Shown here piece after piece: positions 1 to 11,445 of a DNA stretch of 56,171 bases. How positions within the stretch are numbered: the first letter of the stretch is position 1; the number at the start of each line of letters is the position of its first letter. Source of the stretch: Leekyejoonella antrihumi (GTDB lineage Bacteria > Actinomycetota > Actinomycetes > Actinomycetales > Dermatophilaceae); contig NZ_VCQV01000036.1 of NCBI RefSeq assembly GCF_007845645.1, positions 1 to 56,171 on the forward strand, written 5' to 3'. Below the pieces are notes generated by a model. It was not told the origin of the DNA. It made no database searches and saw only the letters and a program-made list of their open reading frames with translations. The position numbers and the translations under genes are program-made.

Positions 1-131
1 AGAACCGCCCACCCGACGCGCCAGTCGGGCCACCAGCATGCGCTGGCCGACAAAACCACCCGCACACGGCCCCAACGGCACTCACAAGCAGTTACTGGCC
101 GCCACATGAAAGAGGGAGGCTAGGAGGACCC

Positions 132-1559
132 ATGTCGTTACGCCAGGCGACTGATCGACCACAGCGTTTCGTCCCGACGTCGAGTCGGCATCCTGTGGAC
201 GAGGTATTGCCCACACCACGCCTGATCACGCTCGGCATCCAGCACCTGTTCATCATGTATGCCGGCGCGGTTGCGGTGCCGCTGATCGTCGGGGGAGCAC
301 TCAAGCTGCCGACGTCGACCATCGCACTGCTCGTCAGCGCCGACCTGCTGACGTCGGGGATCTTCACCGTCGTCCAGTCCGTCGGGATCAGCAAGGTTTT
401 CGGTGTCCGGCTGCCTGTGGTCACCGGTGCGACCTTCACGGTGCTCACCCCGATGATCATCATCGCGCAGGAGTACGGGCTGCAAGCAGTGTATGGAGCG
501 ATGATCTGCTCGGGGGTCTTCGGCCTGCTGATCGCAAAACCGTTCTCCATGCTGATCAGGTTCTTCCCGCCACTCGTGGCGGGCACCGTGATCACGATCA
601 TCGGACTGTCGCTGATCGGCGCGGACGTCAGCCTGATTGCCGGCAGTGACGCGACCGCCAAGAACTACGGCCAGGTCTCGCACATTGCGGTCGCCGCGAT
701 TGTCGTGCTGCTGATCGTCGTCATCACCCGGGCCTTCCGGGGCTTCGTCGGTCAGATTGCGGTGCTGCTGGCGATCGTGATCGGCACCCTGGTCGCCTGG
801 GCCATGGGAATGACAGACTTCTCCGCGGTCAGTGGCGAGAACTGGGTGGGCTTCAGCGGGTTCCTGCACTTCGGTGCACCGAAGTTCGAGGCTGCCGCCA
901 TCATCTCGATGTGCATCGTGATGTTGGTGACCTACACCGAGTCGACCGCGGACATGCTCGCGGTGGCCGAGATGGTCGACAAGGAGCTGACGCCGAACGA
1001 TCTGGCTCGTGGTCTGGCCACGGACGGCATTTCGGCAATCTTCGGCGGGTTCATGAACGCCTTCCCGGACACGTCCTTCGCGGAGAACGTCGGCCTGGTC
1101 GGGCTGACCAAGATCCGCAGCCGCTGGGTCGTCACGGTCTGTGGCTGCTTCCTGATCATCATGGGGTTCATTCCCAAGCTGGGCGCGGTGGTGGCCAGCA
1201 TCCCCGACCCGGTCATCGGTGGCGCCGCGACGGTGATGTTTGCAATGGTGGCCGCGGTCGGCATCCGCACGCTGCACAAGGCGTCCTTCGAGGACAACCA
1301 CAACCTGCTGATCGTCGCGGTCTCCCTGTCGATCGGCATGATCCCGACGGTGGCACCGACCTTCTATGAGAAGTTCCCGCAGGACTTCCAGGTCATCTTC
1401 AGCTCGGGCATCACCTCCACGGTGATCGTGGTCTTCATCCTCAACCTGGTCTTCAACCACTGGGTCCGGACCCCGCAGACCGAGGGTGCGGTCGACAACG
1501 CCCTGCGGCACGGCGCCGTCTCGATCGACAAGGAAACCACCGACAAGTCGGAGGCCTGA
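132..1559 (+). CDS. NCS2-family nucleobase:cation symporter (xanthine/uracil permease type)
   Basis: 475-residue polytopic membrane protein that should import a nucleobase (xanthine, urate or uracil) with a cation. The family signature is clear: YTESTADMLA in the middle (about residue 268), carrying the conserved membrane Glu, and NAFPDTSFAENVGLVGLTK (about residues 307-325), the NCS2 substrate-site motif. The YTEST form is typical of xanthine/urate permeases (PbuX/UacT-like) more than of UraA, but substrate is inferred. An unusually strong AGGAGG stands 4 bases before the ATG at 132. The C-terminus ends in a charged cytosolic tail. No purine-metabolism gene is adjacent, so the context does not settle the substrate. 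Confidence 0.92.
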   Translation: MSLRQATDRPQRFVPTSSRHPVDEVLPTPRLITLGIQHLFIMYAGAVAVPLIVGGALKLPTSTIALLVSADLLTSGIFTVVQSVGISKVFGVRLPVVTGATFTVLTPMIIIAQEYGLQAVYGAMICSGVFGLLIAKPFSMLIRFFPPLVAGTVITIIGLSLIGADVSLIAGSDATAKNYGQVSHIAVAAIVVLLIVVITRAFRGFVGQIAVLLAIVIGTLVAWAMGMTDFSAVSGENWVGFSGFLHFGAPKFEAAAIISMCIVMLVTYTESTADMLAVAEMVDKELTPNDLARGLATDGISAIFGGFMNAFPDTSFAENVGLVGLTKIRSRWVVTVCGCFLIIMGFIPKLGAVVASIPDPVIGGAATVMFAMVAAVGIRTLHKASFEDNHNLLIVAVSLSIGMIPTVAPTFYEKFPQDFQVIFSSGITSTVIVVFILNLVFNHWVRTPQTEGAVDNALRHGAVSIDKETTDKSEA

Positions 1560-1613
1560 TCCGGGTTCGAGGAAAGGCGGTCGGTGAGCCATCTTTAACG
1601 GGAGTGCTTCACC

Positions 1614-3182
1614 TTGAACCTCTGTCAGTGGTCGGCCGCGATCGATTATCCTGCTCGATATGGACACTGCCCGTGCGCGCCGGCCCGAATGCCGTCCTGG
1701 CCGCAACACACATGCAGCATCCATGTGGACTCACGCCAGTGCACCAGCCCAACCGTGACGGCGCACGGAAAGCCGACCACACCGGCCGTTGATGAGGGCG
1801 CTCCTGCTGAGACCAGGTTGCGGTATGTGGCAGGCATCGGCCCGATTTCGGCGCTGAGCCTGAGCGCGATCATTGTGTTTCTGGCACTGTCGACACAACT
1901 CGGTGCGGACTGTGAGTGGCTTGTTGCGCTCGGACGGCACATCGTTGCCCAGCGAGGCATCCCAGATGGCGTGCCATTCGCCGCCGCGCCAACCTCAGGC
2001 TGGCACAACGTCCCGGTGCTGGCGGAGCTCACGTTTGCGGGGATCGCCCACTTTGGCCCCATCGGCCTCGTCGTCGCACAGTTGGTCGCCGACGGCGGGG
2101 CGATGATCCTGGTCGGCATCGGTGCTCGACGGATGGGCGCGTCAGATCGGTCAACGGCGCTCATGCTGATCCTGGTCACGCTCGGTGGACTGTCCGGGTT
2201 GGTGATCGCTCGGGTGCAACTGTTTTCGCTGGTGGCATTCGCTGTGATGCTGCTGTTGCTTCGCTCGGACCAGGCGCGGCCGTCCAGGCGCCTGTGGTGG
2301 TTGGTGCCGTTGGTCGTCGTTTGGGGCAACCTGCATGGAGCAGTACTTGTCGGAGTTGTCCTTGCGGTCTGTTACCTCTTGATTTGGAGACTTCGCAGGC
2401 GCCCGAGCGAGACGGTCGCTATTGGCGTTGCATCGGTTGCCGGGATCTGCGTCACCCCAGCGGGTCTGGGGACAGTCAACTACTACAGCGCTGTGATGCA
2501 AAACGAAGGTGCGGCGCGCGGACTTGGAATGTGGGCTCCACCCAGCGCTCACAGCGTCTTGGACCTACTGATGCTCGCCGGGTGCGCGTTGCTGACCTAT
2601 CGGTTCGTGCGATCGGGCCGCCCACTGTGGGAACTTGTCGCTGCAGCGGGTTTGATCGTGGGCACGGCAACCTCTGCTCGATATGGCATATGGCTGTTGC
2701 TGTTCGTAGCTGCACCAGCGGCGGTCGGCGCACGGAGAGCTGTCGAGCGAGAGAAACAGGCTAGCGGTGGTCGAGATACCCTCGTGAAGCTGGTATCAGC
2801 CGGTGTCCTCACGATCCTCGTTGCGGGTTTCGTCTTGCAAGTACGTGGTCAGACGATGTTTTTCACGACCGAGAAGGTAAGTGCGGCCGTCAATCAAGTG
2901 GCCGTGGGACGAGTCGTGTTGGCACCGGATCCATTGTCCGAGTCCCTCGCAGTCGCAGGCGCCAGGGTATGGATCAGCGATCCGATCGACGCGTTCAGCC
3001 GGCGGGATCAGGTGATGTACATCAACTTCTTGGATGGCTCCCCAGCAGCCCACCGAACGCTCGACGGGGTTGGTGTCGTCGTGGTGAGCGACGGCACTGA
3101 AGCCAGTGCGGTCGTCGCAGGCGACAAGCGGTTTCACCTGGTCCGATCCGTTGAACAGTGGCGCATCTACGCGAGGGACTGA
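1614..3182 (+). CDS. polytopic membrane protein of unknown function
   Basis: I do not recognise the family. From about residue 70 the protein has roughly ten hydrophobic segments, one with the string WGNLHGAVLVG, then a C-terminal soluble part of about 120 residues after the last helix. The shape (many helices, short loops, extracytoplasmic tail) resembles actinobacterial GT-C-like membrane proteins, but no catalytic motif is evident. The start is uncertain. TTG 1614 has GGAG nine bases upstream but gives a Cys-rich leader; ATG 1689, GTG 1755 and GTG 1827 are in frame with poor ribosome sites. It converges on tadC with only about 20 bases between the stops. Codon use is less GC-biased than in its neighbours. 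Confidence 0.7.
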   Translation: MNLCQWSAAIDYPARYGHCPCAPARMPSWPQHTCSIHVDSRQCTSPTVTAHGKPTTPAVDEGAPAETRLRYVAGIGPISALSLSAIIVFLALSTQLGADCEWLVALGRHIVAQRGIPDGVPFAAAPTSGWHNVPVLAELTFAGIAHFGPIGLVVAQLVADGGAMILVGIGARRMGASDRSTALMLILVTLGGLSGLVIARVQLFSLVAFAVMLLLLRSDQARPSRRLWWLVPLVVVWGNLHGAVLVGVVLAVCYLLIWRLRRRPSETVAIGVASVAGICVTPAGLGTVNYYSAVMQNEGAARGLGMWAPPSAHSVLDLLMLAGCALLTYRFVRSGRPLWELVAAAGLIVGTATSARYGIWLLLFVAAPAAVGARRAVEREKQASGGRDTLVKLVSAGVLTILVAGFVLQVRGQTMFFTTEKVSAAVNQVAVGRVVLAPDPLSESLAVAGARVWISDPIDAFSRRDQVMYINFLDGSPAAHRTLDGVGVVVVSDGTEASAVVAGDKRFHLVRSVEQWRIYARD

Positions 3183-3201
3183 GACTTCAAACCTCGAATT
3201 C

Positions 3202-4116
3202 TCAGGAACCGAGGTGGCTGAACATCTGGACGATACGGATAGCGCCGGGCCCAAGGATGGCGATGAAGAGCGCCGGAAAGATGCAAAACATCATCGGGAA
3301 GAGCAACTTGATGGGCACCTTCTGGGCCTGCTCCTCGGCGCGCTGCCTGCGGATCAGGCGCATCTCGCCGGCCTGCTCGTGCAACACCTGCCCGATGGGA
3401 ATGCCGAGCTGATCCGCCTGGACGATCGCCGTGACGAAGGTCTTGATCTCCGGCACAGATGTGCGGGAGGCCAATGAGGAGAACGCCGCTGCCCGGGACT
3501 TCCCGATCGAGACCTCCTGGATGACCCGGGCGAACTCCCCGGCGACCGGTCCGGTCACCGCCCCGGCCACCTGCTGGAGCGCAGCATCAAAACCCTGACC
3601 GGCCTCGACGCACACCGTGAGCATGTCGAGGGCGTCGGCCAGACCTCGCCGCAATGCATCCTGGCGGTGCTGGCCCGAATTGTGCAGGAGAAGGTCCGGC
3701 AGGAAGAAGCCGATCGCCCCGAGGACGATCGAGGCGAGCACCCCTGCGAGTGAGAGGCGGCCCAGTAGCAGGCCGACAACCGCCCCGATAATCAAACCGG
3801 CCCCTTTGAATCCGAGCACGCGTTCCGCCGACAATCCAGCGGGGTTGCCGGCGAAGTCCAGTAGTCGCACGATTCGACTGGTCGTCCCCTTGGGGGAGAT
3901 GGCAATTGCAAGCCGCCGCGTCGAGGCGAAGATTGGTTTGGCCACCCGGTCGCCGAGAGGGAGGTCCTGCTTGGCCATCTCGTGAGGTCGGACCCCCTGG
4001 TCGATCAGCGCAAGGCTGTGCGCAACGGAGGCGCTGCCGGATCGAGCAGCAAAAGTCAGTATCAGGGCGCATGCCAGCCCGACGAGCACAGCGCCGGCAC
4101 CGATGTATAACAGCAT
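3202..4116 (-). CDS. tadC: Tad/Flp pilus inner-membrane platform protein TadC (type II secretion F domain)
   Basis: 304 residues with an N-terminal membrane segment, a pair of mid-protein helices, a T2SSF domain (about residues 160-290, containing the family-like ADALDMLTVCVEAGQGFDAAL) and a final membrane helix. With TadB it should form the membrane platform on which the CpaF ATPase drives assembly of Flp pilin. It is the last gene of the minus-strand Tad operon. The ATG lies 3 bases after the stop of the VWA-TadB gene, so the two are probably translationally coupled. Confidence 0.9.
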   Translation of the reverse strand: MLLYIGAGAVLVGLACALILTFAARSGSASVAHSLALIDQGVRPHEMAKQDLPLGDRVAKPIFASTRRLAIAISPKGTTSRIVRLLDFAGNPAGLSAERVLGFKGAGLIIGAVVGLLLGRLSLAGVLASIVLGAIGFFLPDLLLHNSGQHRQDALRRGLADALDMLTVCVEAGQGFDAALQQVAGAVTGPVAGEFARVIQEVSIGKSRAAAFSSLASRTSVPEIKTFVTAIVQADQLGIPIGQVLHEQAGEMRLIRRQRAEEQAQKVPIKLLFPMMFCIFPALFIAILGPGAIRIVQMFSHLGS

Positions 4117-4119
4117 CGC

Positions 4120-6080
4120 TCACACCTCCACTACGACTACGCGCCGCATCCAGATAATCCCGATGGCCATGGCAGTCGCGCCCGCGATCATCATGGCAAT
4201 ACCAAACGGGTTGGTCCACAAGAGCGAGATGTAACTCCGGTTGACGAACCACAGGTAGCCCACGATCCCGAAAGGCATTGCGACCAGGAAGTAGGACGAC
4301 AGCCTGCCGTCCGCGGACAGCGCCCTGATCTGGCGACGAAGCGACTCACGATCACGCAGTGTCCTTGCAGTAGTGCGTAGCGTTTCTGAGAGATTCCCGC
4401 CGACATGGCGCTGGATCCGGATTGCCATGACAGTCCACGTCATGTCGACGCTCTCCATCCGGGTCGCCATCCTGTCAAGGGCATCCTCCAGCTCCGCTCC
4501 GATGCGAGTCTCGGCGAGTGCGCGGGCGAACTCCTTGCCTGATGGCTCCGCGGCGTCCTTCGTGATGCCGTCGATGGCTTGGGGGAGGGAAAAGCCTGTC
4601 GCGAGGCTGGAGGCAAGCAACGTCAGCACATCCGGCAACTGCATTCTGAAGAGCCGTGCGCGCCGGCGTGCGAGCGTCTTGAGCAGCAAAGGTGGCAGCG
4701 CGAAGCCGAGAACACCTCCGAGGACAAGTCCAAAGAGCGCGGCTACGGCAGACCCATGTATCAAGAGCCATCCCATGAGTACACCCACGGTGACTGACAA
4801 TGCCCGCAGTACATACCACTCATTGACGCGTATGGGCAGGTCGGCCCGCTCGAGCAGCAGAGACACCTCCGTGCTCGAGGCACGGCGTCTGGCAAAGGCA
4901 TCCCCGACCCTGAGCAGGCCGCCGGTAAGGTCGACACTGCGACGCGCGGAGGTGTCCTTCGCAGTGCCGATTGCGGTGCCGACGTAGGAGTCAATGGTCC
5001 GAATTCGCTTGCGCGCATGCGGGGTGAAGACTGATGACGAACCGAGCAGGATGAGTGTCAGCAGTCCGACGAACACCGCAGCTGCGGCAATCCATATCAC
5101 TCGTCGAGAGATCGAGCCGACTGCCGGTGCCATCTGGGTGACCGGACTGGCCGCCGACGGTGCGACTCTCGGCGCTGCGACCACCGACGGAGGCAGCAGG
5201 ACACGGGTGTTGGCGGTGAAGCGCTTGCCGTTCACGATGCCAGTGACTGTGATGGGCTGACTCCCGCCGACATTGGCCGGCACAGCGACGGCGACCCGTA
5301 CTTGCGCGGCGATCCGTCGCGCGGCGGACGCGAATGCCTTTTGGAGCGATGCGCTGTCCGTGGCACGTGTCATCGTGCCCTCGCCTGCTGTGGCGAGCTT
5401 GCCCAGCACACCGTATTGGCTCTCATCGGTTTGGAAGCCGATGGCTGAGATGCGGACATCTTTGCCACGCAGCGCCGAGGTGACAGTCGTGAGGGAGGAC
5501 TTGCTGACCGTGTCACCGCCGTCGCTGAGCAGCACGATGGTGCGGCTTCCCGCCGTGCCGAGATCTTTGATGCCCATCTGGATCGCGTCATAGAGACCGG
5601 TCTCACCACCGGCCGTGAGACCGGTGAGAGCAGCTGTCACCGATGCGTGTTTTCGAGTTGGTGAGACCAGCAGGTGCGGTTGGCCGGAAAAACTTGCCAG
5701 CCCGACATAGACATCCGGGGGCATCTGGGCGAGGAACGATTTCGCGGCAGATTTGGCCGCAACGAGCTTACTGCCTGCCATCGAGCCGCTGGTGTCGATC
5801 AGGATCAGCGCAGTGCGCCGTTCCTGCGTGATCGGTGTCACTTTGGCCAGACGAGGTGCGCCGCTGCCGTATTGCACCTCGAGGCTGCCGGGGTCGATGT
5901 TGTCGGCGCTTGCTGCGCCCGGCACGGTGAGGATTCCGTGCAGCGTGCCGTGGGAGATGCTCACCTCGCTGAGGGTGGGTTTCTGGGGTTCGGTCGTCGT
6001 AGCCCAGGCGCCACCGACCGTGAGGGCCAGAGCCGTCAGGGTCGCAACCAGCAGTGCGCTCGCTCGGCTCAGGACGCGGA

Positions 6081-6084
<4 letters not shown>
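4120..6084 (-). CDS. tadB: VWA domain fused to TadB-type T2SSF platform protein
   Basis: 654 residues. An N-terminal signal peptide or anchor (residues 1-30, ending near GAWATT) leads into a von Willebrand factor A domain (about 85-260) with an intact MIDAS start, LILIDTSGSMAG. A Ser/Ala/Pro-rich linker is followed by a membrane helix (about 335-355), a basic cytosolic stretch, further helices, and a C-terminal T2SSF domain (about 490-620) with two terminal helices. Classical TadB is about 300 residues and has no VWA part, so this is a fusion. The predicted topology puts VWA outside and T2SSF inside. The ATG overlaps the cpaF stop in an ATGA. The VWA part could bind a partner, the pilus or a surface. 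Confidence 0.9.
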
Positions 6085-7516
<1,432 letters not shown>

Positions 7517-7520
<4 letters not shown>

Positions 7521-8725
7521 GCCTCGCTCCGAGCGTCGACCGTGCGGCGGCGGAACAGGGACGACTTCTGCTTCTCGACCCTCGGCTCTGTGGGACGCTT
7601 TGCCGATTTGGCGGGGCCTCCCGCACCGGGCAGCACGCGTTGCCGGGCGATGGCCCGCAGCGCGACACTCACCGGGTGGCGAGGCTGGTGGAGCACGATC
7701 GGCACGCCCCGATTCGTGGCCGCGGTCACGTCCTTGCTGTCCGGGATCTGGGCGTCGACCTCATGATGGATCGCGGTGGACACGTCGTCGATGGTGAGCC
7801 CCGTCTTGGCATCGGCCCTGTTGAGCACGACGAGCCGACTCTCCTGCGGGTGCCCGAGCAGATCCAGGGTGTCCAGGGCCAGGCGAAGGTTCTTCACCGA
7901 CGGAATGTCGAGGGTGGCCAGGACCAAGGACAGGTCGCTCACGTCGAACGACGCCAGCACATGCTCGGTGAAGGCGGGGGGGGTATCGATGACCACGACA
8001 TCGTAGAAGCGTCGTGCGGCCCGGAGCGTCTCGCTCACCAAGGCACCCGAAATACGGTCGGCGTCGCCAGGATGCGCAGGCGCGCACAACACGTCGAGGC
8101 CATTCTGGTGCGAGGTCACGACGGACGCCAGGCCCTCCTGGTCGATGTGCCCGGCCATCGACACCAGGTCTGCCATGGTCCGCTCCGGGCCAAGCCCGAG
8201 GGAGATCGCGACGTCGCCGAAGGCAAGGTCGAGGTCGACGAGCAGCACGCGCGCCCCAGTCTGAGCGAGATCGGCTGCGATGTTGCTGGAGACGGTGGTC
8301 TTGCCGCAACCTCCCTTTGCGGAGAAGACGGTGATCACTCGTGCGTCCTGGGCAGGGCCAGTCGCACCGCCGAGCCGCCTGGACAGCTCCTGACTGCGAC
8401 GGCAGGCATCGGACAGTGCTCCCAGGTCATCGGCGGCGACGACTTCACGCACTCCGGCCCGAAGCGCCTCGCCAAGGACCGCCACATCGAGCCGGCGGCG
8501 CATGAGGACCACTCCGACCTCGGGACGCTCGAGTCGCAGGGTCTCGCAGGCGCCGAGGGCGGCGGTGAGATCGATGTCCGGCCCCACGACCAGCAGATCC
8601 TGGGTCCGGTCCTCGGTGACCGCACGCATGGCGGTCGGGCCGGAGTCGACGACGCGGAGCGTCTGGCCGAGAGCCATCCGTAGGCTGTCGAGCGAGTGAG
8701 TGTCTGGTTCCCAGAGCACGGTCAT
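7517..8725 (-). CDS. cpaE: CpaE/TadZ-type pilus assembly protein (ParA/MinD-like ATPase)
   Basis: 402 residues. The first 125 residues look like a degenerate receiver domain, followed by a MinD/ParA-type ATPase with deviant Walker A (FSAKGGCGKTTVSSNIA), a Walker-B-like LLVDLDLAFGDVA and a VVIDTPPAF switch. CpaE/TadZ proteins place the pilus machinery in the cell and act with CpaF. The C-terminal 45 residues are basic and low-complexity. The gene overlaps cpaF by 4 bases and follows cpaB after 10 bases. Confidence 0.92.
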
Positions 8726-8735
8726 GACGAACCCC

Positions 8736-9536
8736 CTATGGCTTCACGACGTTGGTGTCGTTGGCCGTCGAATTTTGGTTGACCTTCGTGCCGCTCCCGA
8801 GCAAACCCGCGTAGAGGTTGCCGGTCTGGATCGCCTGAACGAGCTTGACCGACTCGGCGGGCGTCACAGCGACGGTCACGATGAAGGCACCGTTGCTGTT
8901 TGACGACGTAGACGCCGTTGACGACTTCGAGGCGCCGGATGTCGGTGTGCTGGCGCCGATCGCGATGACCTCGACGTCCGACAGCACCACGGCCGTGCCC
9001 CGGATGCCAGTGGGGTTGGTGTCATCCGCGAGCTTATGGGGAGCCGGAGCCAGCTGCTTTGCCTTCGGATCCCGGGCGTTGAACGTGTCGTAGATGACGA
9101 TGTGTGAGCCCTTCGCGAGGAGCGGCGCGACACCCGAGTCGATGCCGAGGGTGACCGTCAGAGCGACCTGCCCATTGGGGACGCCGGAGACGTCGGCTGC
9201 CGCCCTGGGCATGACGCCGAAGCCAGCCGTCATCACCATCTCGCCGGGCTGAATCGCGCTGAGCGCCACCAGACCTGCATGTGCCGGGTCCAGCGCGGCC
9301 ATCGCGCCGGAGGGGGCGCCGGCGGCCACGACCGACTGCAGCTTGATCATCCCCTTGTCCACCGCAGTCTGCGCTGTGGTGCCCTTGGGAACTGTGCTGG
9401 CAGCGATGTAGACCTTCGTGACCTGCTGGCCGGCGACCGCCCGGTTGTCGGCAGAGTGCGCATACGAAACCACCGCGCCCACCCCGAACAACGCAACGAC
9501 CACCGCGACGACGATCGCCGCTATGCGTTTCTTCAT
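8736..9536 (-). CDS. cpaB: CpaB/RcpC-like SAF-domain pilus assembly protein
   Basis: 266 residues. An N-terminal membrane anchor (residues 4-25, IAAIVVAVVVALFGVGAVV) is followed by a SAF domain (about 40-110) with VYIAASTVPKGTTAQTA and an AIQPGEMV stretch, then an RcpC/CpaB region and a Ser/Thr-rich segment (TPTSGASKSSTASTSS). In diderms CpaB/RcpC helps the outer-membrane secretin. In this presumed monoderm it would lie at the outer face of the membrane or in the wall. It sits between the tadG-like gene and cpaE in the same operon. Confidence 0.88.
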   Translation of the reverse strand: MKKRIAAIVVAVVVALFGVGAVVSYAHSADNRAVAGQQVTKVYIAASTVPKGTTAQTAVDKGMIKLQSVVAAGAPSGAMAALDPAHAGLVALSAIQPGEMVMTAGFGVMPRAAADVSGVPNGQVALTVTLGIDSGVAPLLAKGSHIVIYDTFNARDPKAKQLAPAPHKLADDTNPTGIRGTAVVLSDVEVIAIGASTPTSGASKSSTASTSSNSNGAFIVTVAVTPAESVKLVQAIQTGNLYAGLLGSGTKVNQNSTANDTNVVKP

Positions 9537-9567
9537 GACTCTCCCTTGTCAACCATTGGTGCCGGCA

Positions 9568-10608
9568 TCAGCCGACCATCTGAAGGACGGACAGTCCGAG
9601 GTTTGGCGAGCCCGACCCGATGGTTCCTACTGGCGCTAGCGCCTTTACGAAGTATCCCCAGATGCATGCGTTGCCTGGGCAGTTCGGCGAGCTGGTGTTG
9701 TTCGGTGCAGAGCCGGAGTACTTGAAGCTGGGAGCCTTGATCCCGTCCAGGTGGAACGCCGCCAGGCCGGCGATGTGGAAGGTGGCGTTCTGTCCGTTGC
9801 CGTTTGCTGCGTCATACACTGGCACGTAGACCACGCTGCCGACGAGGGGGCTGACCTCCGTGTCGCAGGAGTGGCCCTTGCCGTTGCCAGGGTTTGAACC
9901 CACATTTCCGCCGACCGTTATGAGTGCCGTGCAGCCAGTCGTGTCGAGCCAGCCGAATCCGCCGGGTATCGTGACGCCACAGCCTGCGTCCATGACGTTC
10001 AGCTGGATGGCGACGTCACTGGTGCCGGCGAAGTTGGTCCCGTTGCCTGTCTCCGTATTCCACTGGCACAGACCAATCGTGAATGGCACCGTGGCGACGA
10101 TGCTGCTTGGGCTACCCCAGGCGACGCGGGAGCAGGCCTCTGGGTGCTCGTTGCCGTGGAGGATAAAGGCATGCACCGAGTTGTTGGCCGCGGTGTGCAC
10201 CTCGACGTAGTTGGTCGGCGCCGGGTTGGGCAATGTCGGGCAGTCCGGCAGCTTGGCCGTGTCTCCCGCCCCGCAAGACGTTAGGCCGGCTGCGGTGCCG
10301 CAGACCGAGGTAACACCGATGCCGGCCATCGACGGGTCCGCATTGCCCTGAGCCCATGCCGATGGATTGCCACTTGTCGCAGTGCAGCCGGCGGACGAGG
10401 TCGCGCAGCTTTGTGCGACTGACAGTGCCGCTGCGTCGGCGCCGTTTTGCGCCTGTTGCCGCTCGGTGTAGAGGACTCCGGTGTCGATGGCAAGCGCCCC
10501 GATGCCGGCGACGGTCAGGGACAGGAAGATCGCCGCCATGATGGCGATAGCCCCCTGTTCGCGCGAGCGAGGGGTCCGCGACCCGAAAAGTGACGTCAAC
10601 CGAAGCAT
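9568..10608 (-). CDS. TadG-like minor pilin / Tad domain protein
   Basis: 346 residues. Near the N-terminus it has a pilin-type stretch: SREQGAIAIMAAIFLS followed by a hydrophobic helix and DTGVLYTERQQAQNGADAAALS, the signature of the TadE/TadG (putative Flp pilus assembly TadG) N-terminal domain. The remainder is a Cys-, Gly- and Asn-rich extracytoplasmic region with about a dozen cysteines (SCATSSAGC, SCDTEV, NCPGNAC), which suggests disulfide-stabilised folding outside the cell. Its ATG lies one base after the tadE stop. Candidates for role are a pseudopilin, a tip protein or an anchor. Confidence 0.85.
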   Translation of the reverse strand: MLRLTSLFGSRTPRSREQGAIAIMAAIFLSLTVAGIGALAIDTGVLYTERQQAQNGADAAALSVAQSCATSSAGCTATSGNPSAWAQGNADPSMAGIGVTSVCGTAAGLTSCGAGDTAKLPDCPTLPNPAPTNYVEVHTAANNSVHAFILHGNEHPEACSRVAWGSPSSIVATVPFTIGLCQWNTETGNGTNFAGTSDVAIQLNVMDAGCGVTIPGGFGWLDTTGCTALITVGGNVGSNPGNGKGHSCDTEVSPLVGSVVYVPVYDAANGNGQNATFHIAGLAAFHLDGIKAPSFKYSGSAPNNTSSPNCPGNACIWGYFVKALAPVGTIGSGSPNLGLSVLQMVG

Positions 10609-10609
10609 C

Positions 10610-11026
10610 TCATCCTCCGCACCGCATGCTGGCGGTCGAACTCAGCTGGACCACTCCATGACTGGCCGGAAGAACCAAGCCCATGATCGAACCGACCGGC
10701 GTGATGAAGCTGAAGTTGTAGGTGACTGTGGCGGATGCCGAGTCGGTTGGTTGCGAGGAACTGGAGCATGGAGTTGACGACGCGATGGTCGCTGCCGCTC
10801 CTAGTGGTGTCGATGCGTTGACTCTGGCCTGTGCAGAGCCCGGGAGGGCAAGAGCCTCCATGCGGACGGCCTCCCTGGCTGCATTTGTCACCTGGATCTG
10901 ATCGTTGAGCATGCGACCGAAGTCGACAAGACCGAAAATGAGGATGAGGAAGACCGGCAGCACAAGAGCGAACTCAAGCGCGGCGGCTCCGCGCTCGCGT
11001 TGACTCTTGTGCATGCCGGTCCTCAT
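10610..11026 (-). CDS. tadE: TadE-like pseudopilin
   Basis: 138 residues with the TadE hallmark: a short basic leader ending RERGAAALEFALVLPVFLILIFG, where E stands at the usual +5 of a processed pilin, then DFGRMLNDQIQVTNAAREAVR. It is predicted to be cut by a prepilin peptidase after the Gly of RERG and assembled as a minor pseudopilin. The ATG at 11014 (MHKSQ) is an alternative start. It is followed directly by the tadG-like gene. Confidence 0.9.
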   Translation of the reverse strand: MRTGMHKSQRERGAAALEFALVLPVFLILIFGLVDFGRMLNDQIQVTNAAREAVRMEALALPGSAQARVNASTPLGAAATIASSTPCSSSSQPTDSASATVTYNFSFITPVGSIMGLVLPASHGVVQLSSTASMRCGG

Positions 11027-11068
11027 CGGTTCCCTTTCGTGCAGCCACCCCTTCGGGCGGTGTCCGTG

Positions 11069-11239
11069 CTAGAGCTTCGGTGGCACTGTCTGGTAGAGCG
11101 CCAGCAGCTGCCGCCCCAGGAGGCTCGCACCGGCAATGAGGACCAGGGCGACAACCAGGACCAGCACGCCGTACTCGATCGAGGTCACGCCGCGCTCGGC
11201 ATGCGCACGTCGGAGCGCGCGTTGCCGCGAGGTCCCCAT
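11069..11239 (-). CDS. second Flp-type pilin
   Basis: 56 residues, beginning MGTSRQRALRR. It has the Flp prepilin processing and assembly signature ERGVTSIEYGVLVLVVALVLIAG: Gly before the cut, Glu at +5 and Tyr at +6. The tail ends LYQTVPPKL. The start lies 17 bases after the stop of the first flp gene. It differs substantially from that gene outside the core, so it is a divergent paralogue rather than a recent copy, and either a second major pilin or a minor one. A longer reading frame upstream of this ATG overlaps the first pilin in another frame and is not used. Confidence 0.85.
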   Translation of the reverse strand: MGTSRQRALRRAHAERGVTSIEYGVLVLVVALVLIAGASLLGRQLLALYQTVPPKL

Positions 11240-11256
11240 GGTGTTGGGCGACCGCT

Positions 11257-11445
11257 CTAGAGGTCCCCGGAGATGGCGGTGAACAAGTCCGAGAGCTTCG
11301 TTCCGAGGAGCGTGGCGCCCACCACCATGGCGAGTGCGATGAAGACGGCCAGCAGTCCGTATTCGATTGCGGTCACGCCGCTCTCGCGGTGACCGTCGAG
11401 AGCCTGAACCATGCGTGCCTGAAACTTGATGAGCGAACGAGACAT
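11257..11445 (-). CDS. flp: Flp-type major pilin
   Basis: 62 residues: basic leader, then GHRESGVTAIEYGLLAVFIALAMVVG, the classic Flp pilin motif (Gly-1, Glu+5, Tyr+6) followed by a hydrophobic helix and the tail KLSDLFTAISGDL. It is the first gene of the Tad operon, with a good ribosome site (GGAAGGGA) before the ATG. As the promoter-proximal gene it is the likely main structural subunit. No prepilin peptidase (TadV/CpaA) is encoded in the window, so processing must depend on a peptidase elsewhere. Confidence 0.92.
   Translation of the reverse strand: MSRSLIKFQARMVQALDGHRESGVTAIEYGLLAVFIALAMVVGATLLGTKLSDLFTAISGDL

Noticed and set aside
1-131. 3' end of an upstream plus-strand gene
   Set aside because: Open frames run in from the left edge (one stops at 121-123), but none has recognisable sequence.
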